NCBI GenBank assembly: GCA_965221555.1
Contig: OZ244895.1
Location: 868,001 to 932,000 of the forward strand
Origin: JAJEAD01 sp965221555
GTDB lineage: Bacteria; Pseudomonadota; Gammaproteobacteria; HK1
DNA: 64,000 nt
Direction: 5' to 3'
Part shown: piece by piece, positions 38,742 to 47,661 of the stretch
Layout: every line of letters begins with the position of its first letter
Numbering within the stretch: position 1 is the first letter of the stretch
Position numbers and translations under genes: made by a program
Notes under the pieces: model-generated
Told to the model about the DNA's origin: nothing
The model's input: the letters and a program-made list of their open reading frames with translations, nothing else
Databases searched by the model: none

Positions 38742-40367
38742 ATGTCCGCGCTTCCCGACGACTACCCCCTCGAGGATCGCAGCGTCGGGCGCGTCCTCGC
38801 CCTCGCCGCGTCGGTGCTTCGAGACGCCCCGCTCATCGTGGAGGTCGGCGGAGACACCATCTCCTACCGGCAGATGGAAGAGCGGGCGACGCGCATCGCG
38901 GGCGGACTTGCCGCGCTCGGCATCGAGAAGGGCGACCCGGTGCTCTTCATGATGCCCGACGGCATCGACCTCGCCGCCCTGTGGTGCGGGCTCGCCCGGC
39001 GAGGCGCCCCCGAGGTGCCGATCAACCTCGCCTACCGCGGCGCCTTCCTGCGCCGCATCGTGAACGACAGCCTCGCGCGCACCCTCGTTATCGACGCGGC
39101 GTTTCTCGATCGCCTCGAAGCGGTGGCGGAGGAGCTCGAGTCCCTGGAGCGTTGCATCGTCTATCCCGAGCTGCCCGATACGCTGCCGCAGCGCATCGCG
39201 GAGCGTTTCGAGACGCTGCCCTTCGCCGCGCTCGAAGGGGACGCGGGGCTCGCGCTCGAGGACGCCCCGACCTATCGGGATCTCATCGGCATCATGTACA
39301 CCTCCGGCACCACCGGGGCCTCGAAGGGGGTGATGGTCTGTCACGCCCACGCCTACCGCTACGCCTGGAACGTGACCCGCAATCACGCGGTCGGGCGCGG
39401 CGACCGCTACTACAGCGCCGGTCTGCCGCTCTTCCACATCGCGGGGCAGTGGGGCGTGCTCTACGGCTCGATGCTGCGCGGCGCCACCGTCATCCTCCGC
39501 CGCGGCTACCGCAACGAGTATTTCTGGCCGGACATCGCCGAGCATGGCGCCACGTCGGTGTTCCTGCTCGGCGCGATCGCGAACTTCCTCTGGCAGCAGC
39601 CCGAGAGCCCGCACGATGCCGACACTCCCCTCGAGACGGTGGGAATGTATCCGGTCATTCCCGAGCACGAGGCCTTCGCCCGGCGTTTCGGGGTGCGGAT
39701 CGCGAGCGGCTACGGTTCCACCGAGAACCCCGGGCCCTGTTTTCATTCCCCTGGTACGCCCTTTCCCAACAACCAGTGCGTGGGCGAGCTGAGTGAGCGG
39801 GCGGAGGTGAGAATCGTCGACGAGAACGACCTGGAGGTGCCGCCCGGCACCGTGGGCGAGATCTGCGTCCGGCCCCGGAACCCATGGGAGATCATGATCG
39901 GCTACTGGCGGAACCCGGAAGCCACCGCTCGAGCATTCCGCAACCTCTGGTACCACAGCGGAGACGCCGGCTACCGGGACGAGGAGGGACGCCTGTACTT
40001 CGTGGACAGAGTCAGCGATTCGCTGCGCCGCCGGGGCGAGAACATCTCCTCGATGGAGGTCGAGGACATCGTCAACCAGCACCCGGCGGTGATGGAGTGC
40101 GCGGTGTTCCCGGTCTGGGCACAGGTGAGCGAGCAGGAGGTGATGGTCGCCATCGTCACCCAGGCCGGCGCGCGTCTCGACCCCGCGGAGTTCACGCGCT
40201 ACTGCAACGAGCGCATGCCGTACTTCATGGTGCCGCGCTACGTGGACGTGGTGGACGAGATTCCCAAAACCCCCACCGGCAAGATGGAGAAGTACCGGCT
40301 GCGCGAGCGGGGCGTGAGCGAAGGGACCTGGGACCGGGTGGCGGCGGGAGTTCGGCTGGTTCGCTAG
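38742..40367 (+). CDS. CaiC-like acyl-CoA ligase (ANL superfamily)
   Basis: From ATG 38742 the protein has 541 residues. Motifs are MYTSGTTGASKGVM, SGYGSTENPGP, FRNLWYHSGDAGYRDEEGRL and the catalytic lysine loop KTPTGKMEKYRLRERG. Overall it resembles crotonobetaine/carnitine-CoA ligases (CaiC) and related short- to medium-chain ligases. With carnitine genes 10 kb away a betaine-type acid substrate is possible, but this is inference. AAGGGA lies upstream of the start. The TAG stop lies in the CTAG that borders the next repeat element. Confidence 0.86.
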   Translation: MSALPDDYPLEDRSVGRVLALAASVLRDAPLIVEVGGDTISYRQMEERATRIAGGLAALGIEKGDPVLFMMPDGIDLAALWCGLARRGAPEVPINLAYRGAFLRRIVNDSLARTLVIDAAFLDRLEAVAEELESLERCIVYPELPDTLPQRIAERFETLPFAALEGDAGLALEDAPTYRDLIGIMYTSGTTGASKGVMVCHAHAYRYAWNVTRNHAVGRGDRYYSAGLPLFHIAGQWGVLYGSMLRGATVILRRGYRNEYFWPDIAEHGATSVFLLGAIANFLWQQPESPHDADTPLETVGMYPVIPEHEAFARRFGVRIASGYGSTENPGPCFHSPGTPFPNNQCVGELSERAEVRIVDENDLEVPPGTVGEICVRPRNPWEIMIGYWRNPEATARAFRNLWYHSGDAGYRDEEGRLYFVDRVSDSLRRRGENISSMEVEDIVNQHPAVMECAVFPVWAQVSEQEVMVAIVTQAGARLDPAEFTRYCNERMPYFMVPRYVDVVDEIPKTPTGKMEKYRLRERGVSEGTWDRVAAGVRLVR

Positions 40368-40554
40368 CCGCAAGAGTTCACCGACTCGCGAGAGCCGAGG
40401 ACGCGCGAGCGGACGGTAAGGGCAAAGGCGTTTACGAGTCGGGTGCGTGGGGGTGCTTCGACGGTACTTTCCCGTGCCCGGGCTTGCGATAGATACCGTC
40501 CGTAGCGGCGGATGCACCGCAAGCGCCGTCAATCGGGGAAGTCTGCGGACTCAG
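40364..40554. mobile_element. degenerate repeat element after the ligase stop codon
   Basis: The left terminus, CCGCAAGAGTTCACCGACT, directly follows CTAG (40364-40367), which contains the ligase stop. The right terminus is AATCGGGGAAGTCTGCGGA (40531-40549). The interior differs from other copies but has an inverted repeat, CGGACGGTA (40410-40418) with TACCGTCCG (40494-40502). It fills most of the gap before the TonB receptor gene, so its promoter must be inside or right after the element. Confidence 0.55.
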
Positions 40555-40622
40555 TGCGTTTCGGCGGGTCGGAGGTTGTGTGGGAGAAGATGCGGACATT
40601 AGACTGCGTCGGCCGCATCGGG

Positions 40623-43118
40623 ATGAGTATTCCAATGAAGATCCTTCTCGCTTCGCTTGCCGTTATTGCCGTTCTGGCTTCGAATGTGGTTCAGGCCGGT
40701 TCCCTCGCTCCGGCCCCACGCGTCGTCGCGACGCTCGAGCGGGACTTCATTGTGCGCTCCGGCTCCCAGACGCTCGAAGAGCTTCTGAATTCGGGCGCCG
40801 CGCGCTACTTCCTCACCGGAGGACAGCCCCTGCTCGTCCTCGTCAATGGCCGACCCTACGCCACCACCGCCCAGGGTCTGGACACCCTGCCCCTCTCGGC
40901 CATCGAACGCCTGGAGATCCTGAGCGGCGAAGGCCTCGGCACCATGGGCGGCAGCGCGGTGCGGGGCGCGCTCAACGTCGTGCTGCGCAGCGATCAGTAC
41001 GGCTTCGAGACCACCGCGCTGATGCGCATGCCGCAAAGCGATGGCGGCGACGGCTGGCAGGGAAGCGTCTTCTGGGGCGCGGGGGTCGGCGAGGGAGGGC
41101 ATGTGACGGCCGGCGTGGACGTCCTCGACCGCCAGGAAGTCGTCGCGCAGAGCCGGGAGTACAGCCGCTCCGAGTGGCGGGAGGGCGGCGCGTTCAACGA
41201 GGCGAGAAACATCAGCGTAGGCGGCAACACGGTCTGGGTCATCCAGCGCAATGAACAGGGTGCTCCCACCGCTCTGCGCTCGGTCGCGCTCGGGGACTGC
41301 GATCCGGCGCACGGCTACACCGGACCGCTCAGCAACCCGCCCGGTCCGCGCACTGCGCCGGGTGATGAGGGTTGCGGGTTCGCCTATGCGCCCATCATGT
41401 GGAACACCAGCCGCGACGAGAGACAGAGCGCGGTCCTGAACCTGGATTACCCGCTCGCCGGAGAGGCCAATCTCCATGTCGACGCCATCGTCTCGCAGAG
41501 TGACTGGGCGTTCCGCTACGCGCCGTCGGTCGGCGCCTTCGTTTTCGAGCCGGACGGGAGCTTGCTGGACGCAATCAACGAGGCGGCCGGTTCGAGTTTC
41601 GTGGCGGACGCCAACGACAGTTTCGTGAGCGCGCACCGATTCGTGGGTCACGGCAACCGGAACTGGCGCGCGGACACCGAGGAGTACGACGTCTCCATGA
41701 GTCTGGAGGGCCTGATCTCGGAAGGCCTCGGCTACGACGTGCGCGTCAGCGCGAACGGGTTGGACGGTTTCCGTAGCGGCGAGACCTTCGTGCACGAGGG
41801 CCGGATAGCGGCCGAGGTTCAGGCGGGCAACTACGACCTTGCCGATCCCTTCTCGGACGCTCCGGAGCACTTGCGGGCCATCGAGCACAGCAGCCTCCGG
41901 CTGCAGAACGAATACGAATCCGAGTACCAGGGAGTCCGGATGGCCTTGGAGGGGTCCGGATTCGCCATTGACGGCCGCGATGCGGCGTGGACCGCCGGCG
42001 TCGAGCTGGAACGCGCGGAGGTCCATGACGTCACGGTCTATCGCAGCAACGACGGCGTGGATTTCAGCGTGTCCGAGGTGCTCGGTTCCGGCGGAGTGGA
42101 CTATGCCGGCGATCGCTCGGCGGTCGCCGCCTTCGTGGATGCGTCCCTGCCGCTGGCCGAGCGCCTGAATCTCCGGGTCGCGGGTCGCGCGGACTCCTAC
42201 GACGATGTGGGCGGCATGGCGTCCTGGCGTCTGGGGGCCGAGTACCGGATGAACGACCTCGTTACGCTGCGCAGCTCCTTGAGCGCAGGCGAGCAGGCGC
42301 CCTCGATGGTCTATCTCCACAGCTCGGAGTTCCAGGATCATCCCTATGTCGACTGCGATCCGGGAACGGGGAGCCCGCCCCGTACGTGCACGCAGATCAA
42401 CCCCCGGCAGGTGATGCGCATTACCTCGGGCAACCCGGATCTCGATCCTTCGGACACCGATCGGATCGGCATCGGGGCGGAGGCCCGCCGGGGACCCTTC
42501 TACGCCGATGTGGAGTGGTATCGACTCTCGAATTCCGGCCTGCCGGGACAGAACAGCGGCAACTGGGCCATGCAGAACCTGCAGGAATGCATGGACGGCA
42601 ACCTCGCGAACTGCATCGAACGCACCGGCGGTGACATCACCATCCACGACAGCTACGCCAACGTGGTGGAGACCGATATCACGGGCATCAACACCCGACT
42701 CGGCGGAGGGTTCAAGACATCCTGGGGAGTCGCCGGCGCGCGCCTGGCGTGGCGGCGCATCACCAGCGCCGATCTGCGCATCGCGGGCGAAGAGGATCGT
42801 TTCGCCATTCCCACGAACATCGTCCGCTTCGCAATGGGGGCGCAGCGCGGGAACTTGAGTGCGGCGTGGACCACCAGCTACCGCTCCGGCTACGAGAACC
42901 GGTCGGGTACCGGAACCTTCAAGTCATGGACCGGCCACGATGTGGTGCTGGACTGGAGCGATCCCTTGGGGGTGGAAGGCGGGCGGATCACCGGCGGCGT
43001 GTTCAACATCACCGACGCCGGTCTCACGGTGAACACCGCCAACCCCAGCAGCGTGGACGGGCCTACGGAAGCCGGATGGGGGCGCACATTCTTCCTCGCC
43101 CTCGACATGTACTTCTGA
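40623..43118 (+). CDS. TonB-dependent outer-membrane receptor
   Basis: The 831-residue protein has a signal peptide (MKILLASLAVIAVLASNVVQAG). The plug is seen as SQTLEELLNSGAARYFLTGG, VLVNGRPYATTAQGLDTLPL and SAIERLEILSGEGLGTMGGS, then AVRGALNVVLRS. A long beta-barrel region with alternating aromatic residues ends in WGRTFFLALDMYF with a terminal Phe. It imports a siderophore, vitamin or other large substrate. The plug start looks shorter than usual and no clear TonB box is visible. The start may be ATG 40623 or ATG 40635. It is not adjacent to a transporter that would reveal the ligand. Confidence 0.9.
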   Translation: MSIPMKILLASLAVIAVLASNVVQAGSLAPAPRVVATLERDFIVRSGSQTLEELLNSGAARYFLTGGQPLLVLVNGRPYATTAQGLDTLPLSAIERLEILSGEGLGTMGGSAVRGALNVVLRSDQYGFETTALMRMPQSDGGDGWQGSVFWGAGVGEGGHVTAGVDVLDRQEVVAQSREYSRSEWREGGAFNEARNISVGGNTVWVIQRNEQGAPTALRSVALGDCDPAHGYTGPLSNPPGPRTAPGDEGCGFAYAPIMWNTSRDERQSAVLNLDYPLAGEANLHVDAIVSQSDWAFRYAPSVGAFVFEPDGSLLDAINEAAGSSFVADANDSFVSAHRFVGHGNRNWRADTEEYDVSMSLEGLISEGLGYDVRVSANGLDGFRSGETFVHEGRIAAEVQAGNYDLADPFSDAPEHLRAIEHSSLRLQNEYESEYQGVRMALEGSGFAIDGRDAAWTAGVELERAEVHDVTVYRSNDGVDFSVSEVLGSGGVDYAGDRSAVAAFVDASLPLAERLNLRVAGRADSYDDVGGMASWRLGAEYRMNDLVTLRSSLSAGEQAPSMVYLHSSEFQDHPYVDCDPGTGSPPRTCTQINPRQVMRITSGNPDLDPSDTDRIGIGAEARRGPFYADVEWYRLSNSGLPGQNSGNWAMQNLQECMDGNLANCIERTGGDITIHDSYANVVETDITGINTRLGGGFKTSWGVAGARLAWRRITSADLRIAGEEDRFAIPTNIVRFAMGAQRGNLSAAWTTSYRSGYENRSGTGTFKSWTGHDVVLDWSDPLGVEGGRITGGVFNITDAGLTVNTANPSSVDGPTEAGWGRTFFLALDMYF

Positions 43119-43122
43119 AGAG

Positions 43123-43149
43123 CGGACGGCGTCCGTTGCGTTTCTTCTC
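43123..43149 (+). terminator. possible rho-independent terminator after the TonB receptor
   Basis: CGGAC (43123-43127), loop GGC, GTCCG (43131-43135), then TTGCG and TTTCTTCTC. The stem is short, so this is tentative. Confidence 0.45.
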
Positions 43150-43219
43150 GCGGCGAGACCCGGAAGGGCTCTGCGTGTAGAGTCCGCCCCCGGTCGAGTC
43201 AGGGAAGCACGAGCGCGCC

Positions 43220-44020
43220 ATGAGTATCCGAGATCGCCGAATCGTCGTCGTCAACGACGACGGGATTGACGCCCACGGACTGTCGATACTGGAACACGCC
43301 GCCCGGCAGTGCTGTGATGACGTATGGGTGGTCGCCCCGGCCGCGAACCAGAGCGGGCGGGGGCGGGCGCTCAGCTGGAAGCAGGACGTGCAGGTCGAGG
43401 CGCGCGGCGAGAGGCGTTTCGCGGTTCACGGCACTCCCGCCGATTGCGTGTTGATCGCCCTGGGCGGTCTCCTCGAGGGGCGTGGCGTCGACCTCGTGGT
43501 CAGCGGCGTCAACGCCGGCTCGAACCTTGCAAACGACATCGGTACCTCCGGGACCGTGGGCGCCTGCTTCGAAGCGGCGGAGCGGGGGGTGCCCGCCATC
43601 GCCTTCAGCCAGCGCAACGCCGGCGCCAATCCGAGCCGCTGGACTTGCGCGGCGAACCTGACCGAACACCTGTTGCCCCACCTCATCGGCGCCCTGGACG
43701 GGCCGAACTGCGTCCTCAATGTGAACTTCCCGGCGCTTGCCAACGGCGAGACGCCAGCGGGAGTCCACGTGACGCACAGCGGCCAGCGCGAGGGCCCCAT
43801 GACGATCGAGGAGAAGTCCCCCCATCGAGGACGCCGGGTGTTCCATATCTACACGATCCGTGACGACCAGCCGAACGAACCGGACTGCGATCTCGACCTC
43901 GCGATGCGGGGCTACGTGACGGTCACGCCACTCTGCCTCGATCAGACCCAGTATGAGGATCTCGCCTCGGTGCGCACGCGCCTGCACGACGCCTTGCCGC
44001 TTCACTCTGCGCCACCCTGA
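43220..44020 (+). CDS. surE: 5'/3'-nucleotidase SurE
   Basis: The 266-residue protein has the metal site VVVNDDGIDAHGL, the loop VSGVNAGSNLANDIGTSGTVG, and RGYVTVTPLCLDQT near the C-terminus. SurE dephosphorylates nucleoside monophosphates and short polyphosphates in stationary phase. It lies 100 nt after the TonB receptor gene and directly before the thiamine operon. It is usually paired with pcm/nlpD/rpoS in gammaproteobacteria; those are not here. Confidence 0.95.
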   Translation: MSIRDRRIVVVNDDGIDAHGLSILEHAARQCCDDVWVVAPAANQSGRGRALSWKQDVQVEARGERRFAVHGTPADCVLIALGGLLEGRGVDLVVSGVNAGSNLANDIGTSGTVGACFEAAERGVPAIAFSQRNAGANPSRWTCAANLTEHLLPHLIGALDGPNCVLNVNFPALANGETPAGVHVTHSGQREGPMTIEEKSPHRGRRVFHIYTIRDDQPNEPDCDLDLAMRGYVTVTPLCLDQTQYEDLASVRTRLHDALPLHSAPP

Positions 44021-44060
44021 GCCTCGCCGGGACACCCGGTCCACGTCTCTCGGCCCGGGC

Positions 44061-44088
44061 TTGTCTTCGTCACGCTTTTCACTACACT
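44061..44088 (+). promoter_or_regulatory. probable sigma-70 promoter of the thi operon
   Basis: TTGTCT (44061-44066) and TACACT (44083-44088) are separated by 16 nt. This places the transcript start about 10-15 nt before the TPP riboswitch. Confidence 0.55.
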
Positions 44089-44103
44089 GGTTCGCGCTAC
44101 TCG

Positions 44104-44187
44104 ACGGGGTGCCGGTGCGCCGGCTGAGAGGGGATACGAAGCCCCAACCCGATGAACCTGATCCGGGTAATGCCGGCGGAGGGATGT
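44104..44187 (+). promoter_or_regulatory. TPP (THI-box) riboswitch
   Basis: It shows the conserved aptamer pieces in order: GGGGTGC (44106-44112), CTGAGA (44124-44129), and ACCCGATGAACCTGATC leading into CGGGTAATGCCGGCGGAGGGA. It precedes the thiamine transporter genes. CCTCC (44205-44209) can pair with the thiB ribosome-binding site GGAGG (44234-44238) or with the aptamer's GGAGG. This suggests control of translation start by TPP. Confidence 0.96.
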
Positions 44188-44244
44188 GAGGGTGCCCCGC
44201 GAAACCTCCGGCCGGCAGTATCTGAAGGCAAGAGGAGGAAGAGC

Positions 44245-45237
44245 GTGAAAACCATCGGCAGGTCGCTCGTGCTTGGCGTGATGTCGGCGTTCGCAATCGA
44301 AGCATCGGCGCTCACCGTCTATACCTATGGCTCGTTCACCACGGACTGGGGGCCGGGTCCGGCCATCGAGCAGTCCTTCGAGGCGCAGTGCGGCTGTGAC
44401 ATGGAGTTCGTCGATCTCGACAATGGCGCTTCGCTCCTCACCAGACTGCGCCTGGAAGGCGAGCGCTCCAAGGCCGATATCGTGCTCGGTCTCGACACCA
44501 ACCTGAGCGCGGAGGCGTCGGCGACCGGCCTGCTCGCGCCGCATGGAGTAGACCTCTCCCATCTCCGATTGCCGGTGGCCTGGGAGGATCCGATCTTCGT
44601 GCCCTTCGACTACGGCTGGTTTGCCTTCGTGTACAACCGGGAGAGTCTGGACACTCCGCCCACGAGCCTCGCGGCACTGGTGAAGGCGCCGGAGTCTCAG
44701 AAGATTCTCGTTCAGGATCCGCGTACCAGCACCCCGGGTCTCGGCCTGCTGCTGTGGTTGCGCAAGGTGTACGGCGACCAGGCCTCTGAGATGTGGCAGG
44801 CACTGCAACCCAGGATCCTCACCGTTACCAAGGGGTGGAGCGAGGCCTACGGGCTCTTTCTGGAAGGGGAGGCGCCACTCGTTCTGAGCTACACGACCTC
44901 GCCCGCATATCACCGCATCGCCGAGGACGACGACCGATACCGGGCGGCAGTGTTCGAGGAAGGGCACTACCTTCAGGTGGAAGTGGCGGCCAAGCTTCGC
45001 AGCGCCCCGAATCCCGACCTCGCGGACCGCTTCCTTGCCTTCATCGTGAGCGAGGACTTTCAGCGGCACATTCCGACGGGCAACTGGATGTTCCCGGTGA
45101 TCGCGCTCCGCGACGGACTTCCCGAAGGCTTCTCCCGACCGCTCGGCCCCGAGCAGACTCTTTCCTTCCCCTCTCAGGAGGTGTTCGAGCATCGCCAGCA
45201 GTGGATCGATGACTGGCTGCAAGCCATGAGTCGTTGA
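44245..45237 (+). CDS. thiB: thiamine ABC transporter substrate-binding protein
   Basis: The 330-residue protein has a signal peptide (RSLVLGVMSAFAIEASA) and the ThiB N-terminus LTVYTYGSFTTDWGPGPAIE. Other ThiB-type segments are CDMEFVDLDNGASLLTRLRL, DIVLGLDTNL, PFDYGWFAFVYNRESL and LVQDPRTSTPGLGLLLWL. It binds thiamine, TMP or TPP in the periplasm. GTG 44245 is preceded by AGGAGGA at 6 nt. The TPP riboswitch upstream controls the operon. The stop overlaps thiP (TGATG). Confidence 0.95.
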   Translation: MKTIGRSLVLGVMSAFAIEASALTVYTYGSFTTDWGPGPAIEQSFEAQCGCDMEFVDLDNGASLLTRLRLEGERSKADIVLGLDTNLSAEASATGLLAPHGVDLSHLRLPVAWEDPIFVPFDYGWFAFVYNRESLDTPPTSLAALVKAPESQKILVQDPRTSTPGLGLLLWLRKVYGDQASEMWQALQPRILTVTKGWSEAYGLFLEGEAPLVLSYTTSPAYHRIAEDDDRYRAAVFEEGHYLQVEVAAKLRSAPNPDLADRFLAFIVSEDFQRHIPTGNWMFPVIALRDGLPEGFSRPLGPEQTLSFPSQEVFEHRQQWIDDWLQAMSR

Positions 45238-46820
45238 TGGTCCGACTCTGGCCGGGAGCGCTCGCGCTGCTGCTGCTCGCGAGCGTCGTCGCCGCCGCGT
45301 TCGGCGCACTGCTCTCCGCCGCGCCGGACATCGACCTCTCGGGGCTCGCTGGCGATCGGTACCTGCGCCGGGTCGTCGTCTTCACGTTCTCGCAGGCGCT
45401 GCTCTCCGCCGCGCTTGCCACCGGCCTGGCGATACCGGTGGCGCGGGCGCTCGCGCGCCGCGAAGATCTCCCCGGACGCGCATGGATGCTCAAGCTCGTC
45501 GCTTTGCCGCTGGTGGTGCCGAGCATCGTCGCGGTCTTCGGGATCGTGGCCGTGTACGGACGCTCCGGGTGGATCAACGACCTCTCGAGCTTTCTCGGAG
45601 GGCCCCGCTGGCAGGGTCTCTACGGGCTCTCCGGCATCCTCATCGCACACGTGTTCTTCAATCTGCCGCTCGCGGTCCGCCTCCTGCTCCCGCTGTGGTC
45701 GGCGGTGCCGGGCGAGACGTGGCGTCTCGTCGCGCAGCTCGGCATGGGTTCGGGCTCGATCTGGCGTCTCATCGAGTGGCCCCTGTTGCGCCAGGCCCTG
45801 CCGGGAGTCGCGGGGCTGGTCTTCATGCTCTGCTTCACGAGCTTTGCGGTGGTGCTTACTCTGGGCGGCGGACCCGCGGCAAGCACGGTGGAGGTCGCGA
45901 TCTACCAAGCCTTGCGATTCGATTTCGATCCGGCCCGGGCGGTGTTTCTCGCCCTGCTGGAGCTCGGCATCTGCACAGTGCTAGTCGGCCTGGGTCAGCG
46001 TTTCGTGATCGCGATGCCGAGCGAGTTGACCCCCGGGCGCGCGCATGCGCGACCGGACCTGAGAGGGAAGGTGGGGTGGATCATCGACGCGCTGCTCATC
46101 GGCGCCATCGTGGCGTTCGTCGCTCTCCCGCTCGCCGCGGTGCTCGTCTCCGGGCTGAGCGGCCCGGTCGGCAAGGTCCTGAGTGACAGTCTCTTCTGGA
46201 CTTCTGCAATGCGCAGCTTCGTGATCGGGCTCTCGGCCGCCCTCCTCGCCCTCGGCATCGGATGGAGCCTGCTTGCGATGTGCCGGCGCCTGCGCCTGCG
46301 CTACGCACGGCCCGGGTGGGCGGATGGTGTCGAGCTTTCGGGCTCACTGGTCATCGTCGTGCCGCCCATCGTGCTCGGCACCGGGTTCTTCATCCTGCTG
46401 TCGCCGCATATGGACGTCTACTCCGCGGGACCGCCGCTCGTGGTGCTGGTCAATGCGCTGATGGGAGTGCCCTTTGTCCTGCGGGTGCTCGGGCCCCTGC
46501 ACCGCCAGATCTCGGCCCGCTTCGAGCGCCTGAGCGAGAGCCTGGGCCTGCGTGGCCTTTCCCGCCTGCGTCTGATCGAGGCGCCGCTGCTGCGCCGCCC
46601 CCTGGGCCTCTCACTCGGGCTGTGCGCGGCGATCTCGGTCGGAGACCTCGGCGTGATCGCGCTGTTCGGAACTCGTGACAACGCCACTCTCCCCCTGCTC
46701 CTCTACCAGAAGATGGCAAGCTACCGGATGGATGAAGCGGCGGTCATCGCGCTTCTGCTCATCGTGCTGTGTCTCGGGATCTTCGCCACGATCGAGCGCC
46801 TGGTGGGGGGGCGTGCCTGA
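45237..46820 (+). CDS. thiP: thiamine ABC transporter permease
   Basis: The 527-residue protein contains two tandem permease halves, as in ThiP. Many hydrophobic segments are present, and each half carries an EAA-type loop (GETWRLVAQLGMGSGSIWRL; SESLGLRGLSRLRLIEAPLL) that docks the ATPase. It forms the channel with ThiQ. The start ATG 45237 overlaps the thiB stop, and its own stop overlaps thiQ in the same way. Confidence 0.94.
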   Translation: MVRLWPGALALLLLASVVAAAFGALLSAAPDIDLSGLAGDRYLRRVVVFTFSQALLSAALATGLAIPVARALARREDLPGRAWMLKLVALPLVVPSIVAVFGIVAVYGRSGWINDLSSFLGGPRWQGLYGLSGILIAHVFFNLPLAVRLLLPLWSAVPGETWRLVAQLGMGSGSIWRLIEWPLLRQALPGVAGLVFMLCFTSFAVVLTLGGGPAASTVEVAIYQALRFDFDPARAVFLALLELGICTVLVGLGQRFVIAMPSELTPGRAHARPDLRGKVGWIIDALLIGAIVAFVALPLAAVLVSGLSGPVGKVLSDSLFWTSAMRSFVIGLSAALLALGIGWSLLAMCRRLRLRYARPGWADGVELSGSLVIVVPPIVLGTGFFILLSPHMDVYSAGPPLVVLVNALMGVPFVLRVLGPLHRQISARFERLSESLGLRGLSRLRLIEAPLLRRPLGLSLGLCAAISVGDLGVIALFGTRDNATLPLLLYQKMASYRMDEAAVIALLLIVLCLGIFATIERLVGGRA

Positions 46821-47527
46821 TGTTGCGCGTCGATGCCCTGTCGGGCCGGCTCGGAGACATGCGCTTCGACTTCTCGCTCGAAGTCGCGGCGGGAGAGTGC
46901 GTCGCGGTGATCGGGCCGAGCGGAGCGGGCAAGAGCACTCTGCTCGCCCTGATCGCCGGCTTCGAATCTCCGGAGTCCGGCCATGTCGCAATCGAGGGGC
47001 GCGACGTTACCGGTCTCGAGCCGGCGTTGCGCCCGGTGAGCATCGTGTTCCAGGAGCACAACCTGTTCCCCCACCTGGATGTCGCCGCCAATGTGGGACT
47101 GGGGCTGCATCCGGCGCTTCGGCTTGGGCCCGAGGACCACGCCGAGATCGGCCGTGCGCTCGAACGGGTGGGACTCGCCGGACTCGACCGGCGGCGCCCC
47201 GGTCAACTCTCCGGCGGCCAGCGGCAGCGGGTGGCGCTGGCCCGGGCCCTGGTGCGCCGACGCCCCGTGCTTCTCCTCGACGAGCCCTTCGCCGCGCTCG
47301 GACCGGCGCTGCGCCGCGAGATGCTGGATCTGCTCGACCGGCTGCGAAGCGATCGCGGCCTCGCGGTGCTGATGGTGAGCCATCACCCCGAAGATGCCCG
47401 CCACATCGCGGAACGCACCGCCTTCGTGCACGACGGACGCATCGTGGAGCTCGGGGAGACCGGCCGCCTCCTCGGCGCATCACGCTCGCCCGAGCTTCAC
47501 GCCTATCTCGGCGACGCGCCGGGCTAG
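46820..47527 (+). CDS. thiQ: thiamine ABC transporter ATPase
   Basis: The 235-residue protein has Walker A GPSGAGKST, the Q-loop FQEHNLFPHLDV, signature LSGGQRQRVALARAL, Walker B VLLLDEPFAALGP and the H-loop LMVSHHPEDA. It is the ATPase for ThiBP. The start is ATG 46820 in TGATG. The upstream start at 46769 would lie inside thiP. Confidence 0.95.
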   Translation: MLRVDALSGRLGDMRFDFSLEVAAGECVAVIGPSGAGKSTLLALIAGFESPESGHVAIEGRDVTGLEPALRPVSIVFQEHNLFPHLDVAANVGLGLHPALRLGPEDHAEIGRALERVGLAGLDRRRPGQLSGGQRQRVALARALVRRRPVLLLDEPFAALGPALRREMLDLLDRLRSDRGLAVLMVSHHPEDARHIAERTAFVHDGRIVELGETGRLLGASRSPELHAYLGDAPG

Positions 47528-47530
47528 CCT

Positions 47531-47556
47531 CGCCCGCGCGCGGGCGTCTGGTCTTG
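47531..47556 (+). terminator. palindrome after thiQ, likely terminator
   Basis: CGCCCGCGCGCGGGCG (47531-47546) is a perfect palindrome 3 nt after the thiQ stop, followed by TCTGGTCTT. The T-run is weak. Confidence 0.5.
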
Positions 47557-47661
47557 CCGCGAGGGTGACGGCGCATGATGATCGCGGGCGCTTTCACCTG
47601 GGGCCTCATCTTTGGAACTCCATACCCTGTCCCCACGCCTTGCCGCGAGGGTGACCGGCGC

